Source: Flavobacterium pectinovorum (GTDB lineage: Bacteria; Bacteroidota; Bacteroidia; Flavobacteriales; Flavobacteriaceae). From it: 64,000 bases of DNA. The notes under the pieces are model-generated. The model did no database searches. It was not told the DNA's origin and saw only the letters and a list, made by a program, of their open reading frames with translations. The stretch covers positions 62,001-126,000 of the forward strand of contig NZ_FRBX01000006.1 of assembly GCF_900142715.1 (NCBI RefSeq), read 5' to 3'. Position numbers and translations under genes: made by a program. Every line of letters begins with the position of its first letter. Position 1 is the stretch's first letter. Shown one piece after another: positions 8,278 through 17,399 of this stretch.

Positions 8278-9477
8278 ATGATCAAACCATTTCCATTCCA
8301 TTCTGATTTAAGAGATTATTTTAAAAAGCAAGACAAAACCTGGTCTTGGTTTTCTGAAGAAAAAGTAAAAGCAGAACAGCAAGAAGCCTTTAAAACCGAT
8401 TTATTAAAGAACTCTTATCGAATAGATCCGGAAACGGAATCGAAAGTTTATGAAATTTTAAATAAGGCAAAAGATAAACTAGGAATCATTGTCCCGATTA
8501 CGATTTATCAATCGCAGAGTACGGATAATAATGCCGGAGTTGTTTTTTTTGAAAATGAAGCCCACATTATTTTATCAGGAACGATTTTAAAATTGCTTAA
8601 CGAAGACGAATTACTGGTTTTATTCGGACACGAATTGTCGCATATTTTGTTGTTTAATCTGGAAAATGGCGATTTTGAAATCACCAACAGAATCATCAAT
8701 ACCATTGCAAGTGATAATAACAGCGAATTGTTTTATTACGAAACCGCCAGATTGTATCAGCTTTATACCGAATTATATTGTGATTTGGGCGCTTTAAAAG
8801 TCAGTGGAAGTCTGGAAACTACAATTCAGACATTAGTAAAATTAAACACAGGTTTAGAAAAAGTTTCGGCAGAGAGTTATTTGAAACAAGCTAACGAAAT
8901 TCTGGAAAGAATAGAAAAAGGTTCTGACGGAGAAACGCATCCGGAGAATTTTATCAGGGCTAAATCTCTGGAAATTTTCGAAAATGATAACGCCAATTTT
9001 TATTCGAAAGTAGAAAAAATTATTTCCGGAAAAACCGATTTGCATCAACTCAATTTATTCAATAAAAAACTGGTTTTTGATACTACAAAAGAATTAATCT
9101 CGATTATTCTAAAACCAAAATGGACACAATCTGAATATTGTACAGCACTCTACAAACAATATTTTTCGAATTCAGATAAAAAAACAGACGCTTTTATTGA
9201 TGATGCCTTCAAACTGAAAATAGAAAACAGCAAGAAAAACCTAAAAGAATATTATGCTTACGTAATGCTCGATTTTGCGTTGTGCGATTCGGATTTGAAA
9301 GAAGCATTTATTGGGCATATTCTGGATATTTCGGAACAATTAAGTTTAGAAGATGAAATGAAAACGATTCTGAAAAAAGAACTGAATCTTACCGAGAAAA
9401 CCTATAAAGCTTTTGCTCAAAATTGCACAACTACCTTAAATACTATTTTAGAATCAGACTTAGAAAACACTTATTAA
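8278..9477 (+). CDS. Soluble M48-like metallopeptidase
   Basis: This 399-residue protein contains an HExxH zinc site, H118-E-L-S-H122 in LFGHELSHILL, and a downstream glutamate-bearing helix, YTELYCDLGALK (E165, D169), which fits the third zinc ligand of M48-type peptidases. Unlike HtpX or Ste24 there is no transmembrane segment or signal peptide, so it should act in the cytoplasm. The C-terminal 200 residues are helical and unassigned. Its stop and the ATG of the helicase are separated by one base, which implies translational coupling and joint function. The substrate is unknown. A protease activated with a nucleic-acid-sensing helicase is an attractive idea but is inference. Confidence 0.82.
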   Translation: MIKPFPFHSDLRDYFKKQDKTWSWFSEEKVKAEQQEAFKTDLLKNSYRIDPETESKVYEILNKAKDKLGIIVPITIYQSQSTDNNAGVVFFENEAHIILSGTILKLLNEDELLVLFGHELSHILLFNLENGDFEITNRIINTIASDNNSELFYYETARLYQLYTELYCDLGALKVSGSLETTIQTLVKLNTGLEKVSAESYLKQANEILERIEKGSDGETHPENFIRAKSLEIFENDNANFYSKVEKIISGKTDLHQLNLFNKKLVFDTTKELISIILKPKWTQSEYCTALYKQYFSNSDKKTDAFIDDAFKLKIENSKKNLKEYYAYVMLDFALCDSDLKEAFIGHILDISEQLSLEDEMKTILKKELNLTEKTYKAFAQNCTTTLNTILESDLENTY

Positions 9478-9478
9478 G

Positions 9479-12400
9479 ATGATTACACCAATAAAGGAAT
9501 CCGCTTTTTATCAATTTATTACCGAAAACTTTCAAAAAGGAGTATTTGCCAACGATGATATTATTGCCATAATAATGCCTTTGTTAAAAACAGTTGCAAC
9601 TATTCATAATCAGGGAAAAGTGGCGTCGCTGCAGGATATTTCGACGATTTATATCGAAAATCAACATTTTCATATTTTGGATAATGCTTTCGAAATACAA
9701 GATAATTCGAAAGTAATTTCGGCATTCTTTAAAAGTAGAAGCAGAGCGTTTGAAATTTCTGGTGAACATTTTAATACTACCGAAATTGGAGAAAATGTAA
9801 AAAGAGAATACAGTGACAAAAGTGTTTCTGAAGATGATTTAGAAGATTCTAAAAAACCGGTTTATGTAAAAGATTACAGCTCTTTCGAATTTGAGTTTGA
9901 CCATCATGATCCGTTGACAGATATTTTTGTTTTGGGAATGATTCTGGCGAGTATCGCTTTGCAATTTGATTTTACAGATGTCGAAGATGTAAAACGTTTC
10001 GTAGAATATCGAAAGAAAATGTACTTCCTGAACAGCAAAATAAATCCCGCAATTGCCAATATTATTTTGGGAATGACGGAATTGAATCGCGAAAATCGCT
10101 GGAAGGATTTAAACGAAATTGTAGAAAAACTCCAGAATTACAGAGATTACAATCCTGAAACCGAATATGATTTATCACATTTAATCGACGCTAAAGTTCA
10201 GAATAAAAATCAGTTTATTCACGAGAAACTTCGAAACCGATTATTTGACAACAGCAAACGAAATCGACTTTTGTATTTTCAGCCAAATTTGAAATTCCTG
10301 AATCTTACCGTTTCCTCCGTTCCGCAGGCATTGAATTATGAAAATATTGATCCAAATGCTATTTTTTACTGGAATGCCGAAATCTCCAAAAAAATCAGCA
10401 ATACCAGTACGATTTCGCTCAACAAATATTTAGAATTTCAAGACAATACGTATATCGTTCCTACGCTGGATAAAATTCGTTTAGAAGCCAATAAAGACAT
10501 TAATGAATACGGATTTAGTCAATTAAAACTCGTTTTGTGCAACCTTAATTGGTTCAATACCAAAGAAGATAGTTCAGAGAAAATAGTTTCGCCTTTGCTT
10601 TTGGCATCGGTTACACTGACCAAGAAAAAAGGTGTAAAAGACGATTATACACTGGAATTCCTGGATTCTGAAGTCGAGATAAATCCTGTTTTGGCCAATA
10701 TGCTAAAAGATTTATATGATATTCGTTTGCCCGAAAGAATTCAGCTTTCTGAAACTAAAATTGAAGAAATCTATGAATTATTAAGAATTCAAGTCGAGAA
10801 AAATGGTTCGGGAATTGTTCTGGATTATATTGAGAAACCCAAGATAAAACTGATTCATTCGCAGGCAAAACAAATCCTGACGCAGTTTAATAAACGTTCC
10901 AAAAAAAGAGAAGCCATTCAGGATCAAAGAAACCTGAATTATTCTTATAAACCCGAAAATTATCAGCCGTATGGTTTAGAGTTGTTTCGAAATTATGTTT
11001 TCAAACAAGCTTCATCTCTGGAATATCTGATCAACAGCGATATCAAACAGAATCCTCATTTTTTCAACGAGAATAAAACCATCGAAAGAGAATTTTATCA
11101 GCTTGATGAAGGCGACGTAAACCCTTTCCGTTGGGAATTTGATACCTGTAATTTAATTTTAGGCAATTTTAATTATAAAAAAATGTCTCTGGTTCGCGAT
11201 TACAATCAGGTAATAGAAAATGATGTTGAGAACAATGTTTTCAAGAGTTTGTTTAATTCATTGGCACAAAAAGATTTTAAGAATGAACTAGAATCCGGAA
11301 ACAGTTTTACCAAAACGTTTAATGTTGTGGCGAGCGATCCTACGCAAAACAATGCCGTAAAATATTCAGAATCTGGAGAAAGCTATATTATACAAGGTCC
11401 GCCGGGAACAGGAAAATCACAAACCATTGCCAACTTAATTGCCAATTATGTGGCCAATGACAAAAAGGTTTTATTCGTTTGCGAAAAACGCGCTGCATTA
11501 GACGTTGTTTTTTACCGACTTAAGAATCAGGGTTTAGATGATTTATGCTGTTTAATTCACGATTCGCAGGCAGATAAAAAAGAGTTTATTTTTGATCTGA
11601 AACAAACTTTTAACGATTTTACAGCATCCAAAAATAATTTTGAAGCGATAGCAAAAACGCGAAATAAACTCGTTGAGAAAATTGACGCAGAAATCAATAA
11701 AGTGGCAATTTTTCATGAATTTATGAATGCCAGAATCGATTCTGAAACCAATCTCACGATCAAATCGATTTTTGATGTTTTGATTTCGAATTCGCACAAA
11801 GCTTTACTGGACAATTTAAACACGCTCGATGACAGGGCAGGACTGGAAGACTGGAACAAAAACCACGAATTATTCGAGAAATTATTTGCGATAAATCTGG
11901 AAACCAATCAGTCTGAGTTTTTCTCGGTGCATCCGTTTCGATTTTTAAAAATGGATGCCTTTCGTAAATACCAACATATTTCAGATTTAAAAAAGGACTT
12001 AGAAAACAGTCAGGAATTATTGGAAAACATTTCAGAACGACTGGATTTTGTTTCGATTCCGCCAAAAATAGACACGTTTTTTGAGATTCATAAATTCCTT
12101 CGAAAAGCAATCGGGACTTTTATTTATTTTGATAATAATGTTGCCGAATTATTAGAACCAAACAGTGCTCTTTTTAGATCGCTGGAAAAAGATGTTCAGA
12201 CTTTATTGAAGTTACGATCTGATATCGAAAAACTGGCAAAACAATATCCGTATTGGACCAACACAATATCTGAAACCGAAGCAAAAACGGCTTTGGAAAT
12301 CATCAGAAAAAATGAAAATAGCTTTTTTAATTTTATAAGTTCTGATTTTAAGAAAACAAAAAACGAAATTCTTGCCGTTTATGATCTCAATAAACATGCA

Positions 12401-14899
12401 GTAAAACCAAGTTTATCGGTTGTTTTAGAAAATTACATTGCTCAATTTGAGCTTGAAGAGAAATTCAATACTTTAAAAAGTGATTTTGAAAGCCATTATA
12501 ATCTTGGTGATTTATTCGAATTAAAATACCATACCGAAACGCTTAAAAAAGAACTAGACGCCACGATTCTGGATTTTGCCAAAAACCTGAATGCTGAAGA
12601 ACGAAAAGAAGTTTCGGAAATTAAGAATCTGTTCTTAAAAGTCAATTCGTCTTTGTGTGATAGTATCGAAAACTACGAGAATTTAAGTTTATCGGCCATT
12701 GAAAACGAAATTACAGCAATCAATACCAAGAAAGCTTATTTTGACTTGTACGCTTCGTTTTTTGATGAAATACAAGATGTAAATCCATCGGTTATTCAAT
12801 TATTAAAAGGAACAAAAATTCCGCTCGATCATTTGAAAATTACTTTGGCAGAAAGATCACTAGAGAAATATTATGCGATTAATTATACGCATAAAAAGTT
12901 CAATATGGATTTGCTGCATACTTCTATCGAAAAAGTAAAAAGAATGTATGCCGATTTATTAGAATTAAACGGAAAATACATCATTGCAAAACAGGTAAGC
13001 AATCTAAAAGAGTTGATTTTAACTTCTGAAATGTCGGTTTCCGGAATGACATCGGAACAAAAAGAAAGCAAAAGATCTATTACTGAAGGAAGAAAAATTC
13101 TGGAAAATGAATTCAGCAAAAGTATCCGATTTAAATCGATTCGTGAATTGGCGTCTTCAGATTCGGGACAGATTATCCGCGAAATAAAACCCGTTTGGTT
13201 AATGAGTCCGTTGAGCGTTTCAGATACTTTACCGGTTGATGATAACTATTTTGATGTTGTTATTTTTGACGAAGCGAGTCAGATTACGCTCGAAGAAGGA
13301 TTGGTGCCAATTTACAGAGCCAAACAAACCATTATTGTTGGGGACGAAATGCAAATGCCGCCAAGTAATTTCTTCGGAAGTTCATCCGGAAATCAGGACG
13401 ATTTATGGACAGACGCCACGGAGGATGATGATGATTATTTTTCTTTGGATGCCGATAGTTTCCTGACACAAGGTGCGCGCAAATTTCCGTCGATCATGTT
13501 GGGCTGGCATTACCGAAGCAAACACGAAGCTTTGATTGGTTTTTCGAATGCTTCATTCTATGATAGTAAATTGTTAACGATTCCGGATTTAAAAGATCAC
13601 AGCAAAGTTGGTGAAGCCATAATTGTTGAAGATGTAAAAGAAGCAAAAAACAATCTGGATCATTTGTTTTCTAAACCAATATCCTATCATTATATTCAAA
13701 AAGGAGTTTATAATGCGCGTTCTAATACGCTGGAAGCGCAATATATTGCCAATATGGTTCGCGAACTTTTAATTCAGAATAAAGAACAAAGTATCGGGAT
13801 TGTTGCTTTTTCGATGGAGCAGCAAAACGAAATCGAAACGGCAATTGAAAACATTTGTATCGAAGATAAAGTTTTTGAAAACCTGATTGAAGAAGAATAC
13901 AAACGTATTGAAAATAACCAGTTTGTTGGACTTTTTGTAAAGAATCTCGAAAATGTACAGGGAGACGAACGTGACATTATTATTATGAGTACCTGTTACG
14001 GTTATAACCCAACGGGAAAAATGCTGATGAATTTTGGACCAATCAACAAACGCGGCGGTGAAAAACGCTTGAATGTAATTTTCTCGAGAGCCAAGAAAAG
14101 TATGTGCGTCGTGAGTTCTATAAAATATACGGACATTAAAAACGAATACAACGAAGGTGCCAATTACTTTAGAAAATACCTTCAATATGCGGAATTGATT
14201 AGTTTGGGGCAATTGGAAGCGGCAAATAATGTTTTGAATTCGATAAATAGTAAAAACAAAATTGAAACGTCGAGTTTAATCGCTAATCAGATTCAGTCAG
14301 AAGTGGAAAAAATGGGTTACTTCGCCACGCAAAATATTGGGCAAAGTAAATTTAAATGCCATTTAGGAATCAAGAAAGCGGCAGAAGATGAAGAGTTTGT
14401 TTTAGGAATTATGATTGACGATGATCTTCATTATGCGAATAACGATATTTTGGAACAATATCTTTTGAGACCGGAAATCCTGAAAGCCAACGGCTGGACG
14501 GTTTGCCAGATTTATTCGAAAGACTGGATTGAAAACAAACCAAGAGTTTTAAAAATGATTGGGGCAGCGTTGCACAATCAGTCGTTTTTTGATGATGTAG
14601 AAATGGAAGAAACGACTATCGAAATCGAAAACAACGTCTCAGAAAATAATCCTGAATCAGCAACTAACGCAAATACTAATTTTGAAAGATACCTGAATAC
14701 CTCAAACGGAAGTAATAAGTTTTGGGAAATTTGTACAGAAGGTAATACTATAATTGTTCAATACGGCAGAGTAGGAACCAAAGGCCAAAAAATGGTAAAA
14801 GCCTTTGACAGCGAGGATAAAGCACTAAAAGAAAAACGAAAACTAATCGCCCAAAAAGTAGCCAAAGAATATTTTAAAGAAGCTGCTGACGATAACTAA
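9479..14899 (+). CDS. Giant SF1 helicase: kinase-like remnant, nuclease-like and WGR domains
   Basis: This 1806-residue protein is the largest in the window. Residues about 30-220 resemble the C-lobe of a Ser/Thr kinase (LLKTVATIHNQG, then D148 in TDIFVLGMIL, R207 in ENRWKDL), but LQD at 51-53 replaces HRD and no N-lobe or ATP lysine is present, so it is a pseudokinase remnant. A DUF4011-like region follows (about 235-480). The SF1 Upf1-like motor has Walker A GPPGTGKS at 640-647, DEAS at 1264-1267, GDEMQMPP, a QGDERDIIIMS motif V and a SRAKK motif VI, with a long coiled insertion at about 700-1170. Residues 1598-1690 match the Vsr/MTES_1575 endonuclease fold, but H1628 and M1645 stand where catalytic D and E are expected. 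A WGR-type domain (YGR at 1762-1764) ends the protein. It is coupled to the M48-like peptidase. Confidence 0.85.
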   Translation: MITPIKESAFYQFITENFQKGVFANDDIIAIIMPLLKTVATIHNQGKVASLQDISTIYIENQHFHILDNAFEIQDNSKVISAFFKSRSRAFEISGEHFNTTEIGENVKREYSDKSVSEDDLEDSKKPVYVKDYSSFEFEFDHHDPLTDIFVLGMILASIALQFDFTDVEDVKRFVEYRKKMYFLNSKINPAIANIILGMTELNRENRWKDLNEIVEKLQNYRDYNPETEYDLSHLIDAKVQNKNQFIHEKLRNRLFDNSKRNRLLYFQPNLKFLNLTVSSVPQALNYENIDPNAIFYWNAEISKKISNTSTISLNKYLEFQDNTYIVPTLDKIRLEANKDINEYGFSQLKLVLCNLNWFNTKEDSSEKIVSPLLLASVTLTKKKGVKDDYTLEFLDSEVEINPVLANMLKDLYDIRLPERIQLSETKIEEIYELLRIQVEKNGSGIVLDYIEKPKIKLIHSQAKQILTQFNKRSKKREAIQDQRNLNYSYKPENYQPYGLELFRNYVFKQASSLEYLINSDIKQNPHFFNENKTIEREFYQLDEGDVNPFRWEFDTCNLILGNFNYKKMSLVRDYNQVIENDVENNVFKSLFNSLAQKDFKNELESGNSFTKTFNVVASDPTQNNAVKYSESGESYIIQGPPGTGKSQTIANLIANYVANDKKVLFVCEKRAALDVVFYRLKNQGLDDLCCLIHDSQADKKEFIFDLKQTFNDFTASKNNFEAIAKTRNKLVEKIDAEINKVAIFHEFMNARIDSETNLTIKSIFDVLISNSHKALLDNLNTLDDRAGLEDWNKNHELFEKLFAINLETNQSEFFSVHPFRFLKMDAFRKYQHISDLKKDLENSQELLENISERLDFVSIPPKIDTFFEIHKFLRKAIGTFIYFDNNVAELLEPNSALFRSLEKDVQTLLKLRSDIEKLAKQYPYWTNTISETEAKTALEIIRKNENSFFNFISSDFKKTKNEILAVYDLNKHAVKPSLSVVLENYIAQFELEEKFNTLKSDFESHYNLGDLFELKYHTETLKKELDATILDFAKNLNAEERKEVSEIKNLFLKVNSSLCDSIENYENLSLSAIENEITAINTKKAYFDLYASFFDEIQDVNPSVIQLLKGTKIPLDHLKITLAERSLEKYYAINYTHKKFNMDLLHTSIEKVKRMYADLLELNGKYIIAKQVSNLKELILTSEMSVSGMTSEQKESKRSITEGRKILENEFSKSIRFKSIRELASSDSGQIIREIKPVWLMSPLSVSDTLPVDDNYFDVVIFDEASQITLEEGLVPIYRAKQTIIVGDEMQMPPSNFFGSSSGNQDDLWTDATEDDDDYFSLDADSFLTQGARKFPSIMLGWHYRSKHEALIGFSNASFYDSKLLTIPDLKDHSKVGEAIIVEDVKEAKNNLDHLFSKPISYHYIQKGVYNARSNTLEAQYIANMVRELLIQNKEQSIGIVAFSMEQQNEIETAIENICIEDKVFENLIEEEYKRIENNQFVGLFVKNLENVQGDERDIIIMSTCYGYNPTGKMLMNFGPINKRGGEKRLNVIFSRAKKSMCVVSSIKYTDIKNEYNEGANYFRKYLQYAELISLGQLEAANNVLNSINSKNKIETSSLIANQIQSEVEKMGYFATQNIGQSKFKCHLGIKKAAEDEEFVLGIMIDDDLHYANNDILEQYLLRPEILKANGWTVCQIYSKDWIENKPRVLKMIGAALHNQSFFDDVEMEETTIEIENNVSENNPESATNANTNFERYLNTSNGSNKFWEICTEGNTIIVQYGRVGTKGQKMVKAFDSEDKALKEKRKLIAQKVAKEYFKEAADDN

Positions 14900-15034
14900 C
14901 ATAAAAGTGTAAAATTTTTCACCATTAAGATATTAAGAAAATTAAGTATGCTGCTTAATGAAACTTAATATCTTAATGGTAAAAAAAAAATCTTAATCGT
15001 TGAAAATCTGTAGCTAAAGAACAAAAAAAGCATG
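14900..15034. repeat. Spacer with attaagata inverted repeat
   Basis: ACCATTAAGATATTAAG (14921-14937) is the exact reverse complement of 14964-14980. An A-run rather than a T-run follows, so it is not a plus-strand terminator of the usual kind. It separates the helicase operon from the prs promoter. Confidence 0.7.
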
Positions 15035-15055
15035 TTTGCGTAAATTTTACACAAA
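15035..15055. promoter_or_regulatory. Upstream operator-like palindrome of prs
   Basis: A 21-base imperfect palindrome has arms TTTGCGTAA and TTACACAAA (8 of 9 pairing) around a 3-base centre. It lies just upstream of the -33 element of the prs promoter, with its centre 53 bases from that of a second site. It is a candidate binding site for the NrtR-like regulator. Confidence 0.55.
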
Positions 15056-15061
15056 ATAAAA

Positions 15062-15091
15062 TTGTTTATTAAATAATTAAATCTATATTTG
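15062..15091 (+). promoter_or_regulatory. prs promoter
   Basis: A TTG -33 element (15062-15064) and a TATATTTG -7 box (15084-15091) are separated by 19 bases, an excellent Bacteroidetes promoter. Transcription should start near 15098, about 20 bases before the prs ATG at 15119. Confidence 0.7.
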
Positions 15092-15108
15092 CGTATAATT
15101 AACGCAAA
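15088..15108. promoter_or_regulatory. Operator-like palindrome over the prs start site
   Basis: A 21-base element with perfect 7-base outer arms TTTGCGT and ACGCAAA covers the end of the -7 box and the predicted start point, an ideal place for repression. It is the same size as the site at 15035-15055 and similar in sequence. Confidence 0.6.
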
Positions 15109-15118
15109 CTGCAACACT

Positions 15119-15946
15119 ATGATACTAAATTTAGACCCAAAATTCACTCCTGTAACTAATCAGGAAGAAATCAAATTTCAAAGTTTTACATTTTCTGGCG
15201 GAGAACCACATATTAAAATCAATCCGGATTTTGATCATAATCAGAAAGTAACCATCACACACCGATTAAATTCATTCAACGATTTGGGCTTATTGTGTAT
15301 TACTGTAGATGCTTTGCGTAGAATGGATGTTAAAGTTATCGATTTGTTTATTCCGTATTTCCCGGCTGCAAGACAAGATCGTGTTATGATAAAAGGAGAA
15401 TCTCTTTCTGTAAAAGTGTATGCAGATATCATCAACGGACTTCAACTGAATAAAGTTTTTGTTTTTGATGCGCACTCTGAGGTTACTCCGGCATTGGTAA
15501 ACAATTGCGAAGTGATTCCGAATCATACTTTTATAAAAGAAGTTTTAAACGTAATTGGCGAAAACGTAAAATTGATTTCTCCGGATGGTGGCGCTCTTAA
15601 AAAAATCTACAAAGTGTCTGAGTTTTTAGGCGGAGTTGATGTTGTAGAATGCAGTAAAAGCCGCGATGTAAAAACCGGAAAATTATCTGGTTTTAAAGTA
15701 TACGAAGACGACTTAAACGGAATTGATTGTTTAATTGTAGATGACATTTGCGACGGCGGCGGAACTTTTGTTGGCTTAGCCGAAGAATTAAAAAACAAAA
15801 ATGCCGGAAAATTATACTTAGCCGTAAGCCACGGAATCTTTAATAAAGGATTTGAAGTTTTAGATTGTTTCGACAAAATATTTACAACGAATTCAGTAAA
15901 AGACTTCGAAGGCGAAAGTGTAACAGTAGTTAAATTAACTATGTAA
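15119..15946 (+). CDS. Ribose-phosphate pyrophosphokinase-like protein (short Prs)
   Basis: This is a PRPP synthetase family member of 275 residues, clearly shorter than housekeeping Prs (about 310-320). It should transfer pyrophosphate from ATP to ribose 5-phosphate, or possibly to ADP-ribose. IPYFPAARQDRV (catalytic flexible loop region), FDAHS and the PRPP-binding loop CLIVDDICDGGGTF are all recognisable, the last with C-D where TG or TA is common. An in-frame ATG at 15089 lies inside the operator and upstream of the predicted transcript start, so ATG 15119 is preferred. With nicotinamide phosphoribosyltransferase at the far end of the island it forms an NAD-making pair. Confidence 0.85.
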   Translation: MILNLDPKFTPVTNQEEIKFQSFTFSGGEPHIKINPDFDHNQKVTITHRLNSFNDLGLLCITVDALRRMDVKVIDLFIPYFPAARQDRVMIKGESLSVKVYADIINGLQLNKVFVFDAHSEVTPALVNNCEVIPNHTFIKEVLNVIGENVKLISPDGGALKKIYKVSEFLGGVDVVECSKSRDVKTGKLSGFKVYEDDLNGIDCLIVDDICDGGGTFVGLAEELKNKNAGKLYLAVSHGIFNKGFEVLDCFDKIFTTNSVKDFEGESVTVVKLTM

Positions 15947-15950
15947 ATAT

Positions 15951-16007
15951 GTTTCAAGTTTCAGGTTTCAAGTTATCCAAAGCAGCTTGAAACTTGAAAC
16001 CTGAAAC
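15951..16007. repeat. gtttcaa word inverted repeat
   Basis: GTTTCAGGTTTCAAGTT (15958-15974) is the exact reverse complement of 15991-16007. It separates prs from the coiled-coil/vWA pair. The same word family appears at 57853-57900. Confidence 0.75.
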
Positions 16008-16052
16008 AAAGAAAACCCCAATCAAAAAACTATAACCAAACAACTAGAAATT

Positions 16053-16388
16053 ATGAGCGATGATTTAAAACCAAGATTTATTGAATCTTTAAAAAGAAAC
16101 AATGATCAGATTAGAGAAGACAGAGCCAAAACCATTGGTGAAGATTCTGAATTAATTTACAGACGACGAGTTGAAGATATCGAACTTAAAATAAAAAGAC
16201 TCGAAAGAGAGCAGGAAGGCCTTATCGATATTAGTCCGCTTGACAAGAATAGTTTGACTTTTGCCGACTTTCAACCGGAAGCGTTTGTGCAAAAAGATAT
16301 GGAATTATCATTAACAATCAGAAATTTAAATATTCAGTTTGAAGTGACAAAAAAGAGATTTGAATATTTATTTGGTAAAACATTTTAA
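16053..16388 (+). CDS. Small charged coiled-coil protein
   Basis: This 111-residue, highly charged, helical protein has a central stretch rich in R, E and K (about residues 35-58), suggesting a coiled coil. No known domain is recognised. Its stop is two bases before the ATG of the vWA-like gene, so the two are translationally coupled and probably interact. It may be a dedicated partner or adaptor of that protein. The ATG follows an A-rich leader. Confidence 0.65.
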   Translation: MSDDLKPRFIESLKRNNDQIREDRAKTIGEDSELIYRRRVEDIELKIKRLEREQEGLIDISPLDKNSLTFADFQPEAFVQKDMELSLTIRNLNIQFEVTKKRFEYLFGKTF

Positions 16389-16390
16389 TC

Positions 16391-17260
16391 ATGGGAGGTA
16401 CAAGATACGATTTAGGCGCTCGTTTGAGCAGAGCCGAAGCAGCAGGTTACGGAAAAAAATCAGCAAGTGAAATTTTTACGCAAAATTCATTGCATATGGC
16501 ACATGAATCTATGAATCCGAACGGCATTACGTTTAGAGAAGCAAGAGATTCTGAAGTTCACCCCAATACTGTTCCAATTATTTTAGGATTGGATGTTACA
16601 GGAAGTATGGGGCATATTCCGCATGAATTGATTAAGGATGGACTTCCAAAATTAATGGGTGGAATTATTCAGGGTGGTGTTCCGGATCCGGCACTTTTGT
16701 TTTTAGGAATTGGAGATCACGAATGCGACAGATTTCCGCTTCAGGTTGGACAATTTGAATCTGGCGATGAAGAACTGGATATGTGGTTAACGAGAACGTA
16801 TATTGAAGGCGGAGGCGGAGGAAACGCTGGAGAAAGTTATCTTTTGGCGTGGTATTTTGCCGCTTTTCATACCAAAACAGATGCTTTCGAAAAAAGAGGT
16901 CAAAAAGGATTGTTGTTTACTGTTGGTGACGAGCCAAATTTACCAACACTTCCGGCATCTGCCATAAAAGAAATTATGGGTTCAGGACAGCAAACATATA
17001 CGTCTCTTGAATTATTAAAAGAAGCGCAAAAACGTTACGAAGTGTATCATATCAGCGTTTTACATTCTGATCAGGCGGTAAGAGCAAATGTGGCCTGGAA
17101 AGAATTATTGGGAGAAAACTGTTTGTCTATCGAAGATCACAAAGAAATCCCGAATGTAATCAAGAAAATCATTTGTGATAAACATAAAAGTTCTGGTTTA
17201 GGAACAATACCAGTTTCTTATACAAACAATACAGGTTTAGATAATATAGAAATGCTTTAA
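16391..17260 (+). CDS. vWA-like metal-binding protein
   Basis: This 289-residue soluble protein has a von Willebrand A-type core. The MIDAS signature is LDVTGSMG (D68, S72), and later segments GIGDHECD and LLFTVGDEPN could supply the other metal contacts. A glycine-rich loop, GGGGGNAGES, follows the domain centre. vWA proteins usually mediate protein assembly, often with an AAA+ or other ATPase. Here the coupled partner is a small coiled-coil protein, and the nearest large ATPase is the helicase upstream. No signal peptide or membrane anchor is present, unlike the Bat vWA proteins in this window. Its role in the NAD island is unknown. Confidence 0.75.
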   Translation: MGGTRYDLGARLSRAEAAGYGKKSASEIFTQNSLHMAHESMNPNGITFREARDSEVHPNTVPIILGLDVTGSMGHIPHELIKDGLPKLMGGIIQGGVPDPALLFLGIGDHECDRFPLQVGQFESGDEELDMWLTRTYIEGGGGGNAGESYLLAWYFAAFHTKTDAFEKRGQKGLLFTVGDEPNLPTLPASAIKEIMGSGQQTYTSLELLKEAQKRYEVYHISVLHSDQAVRANVAWKELLGENCLSIEDHKEIPNVIKKIICDKHKSSGLGTIPVSYTNNTGLDNIEML

Positions 17261-17356
17261 AAACTTTGCGCCTCTGCGTCTTTGCGAGATTATTATTTTA
17301 AGTTTTTTTAATACTAGCGTGAAATTTGCTCGCAAAGTCGCGAAGACGCAAAGTTT
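17261..17356. repeat. actttgcg word inverted repeat
   Basis: The segment 17261-17288 pairs with 17329-17356 at 24 of 28 positions, made of ctttgcg and gcgtc words. It fills the gap between the vWA gene and the PurA-like gene. Similar words occur at 22380-22420, 43297-43445 and 50210-50300. Confidence 0.7.
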
Positions 17357-17399
17357 TTTCTGAAATTTAAGTTTAAAGAACTTAAAAATATTTTACAAA

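Noticed and set aside
14921..14980. Rho-independent terminator after the helicase gene
   Set aside because: The stem is A/T-rich and followed by A's rather than T's on the coding strand.
15089..15118. Upstream ATG start for the Prs-like protein
   Set aside because: It lies within the operator and upstream of the predicted transcript start. The extra ten residues do not resemble the family N-terminus.
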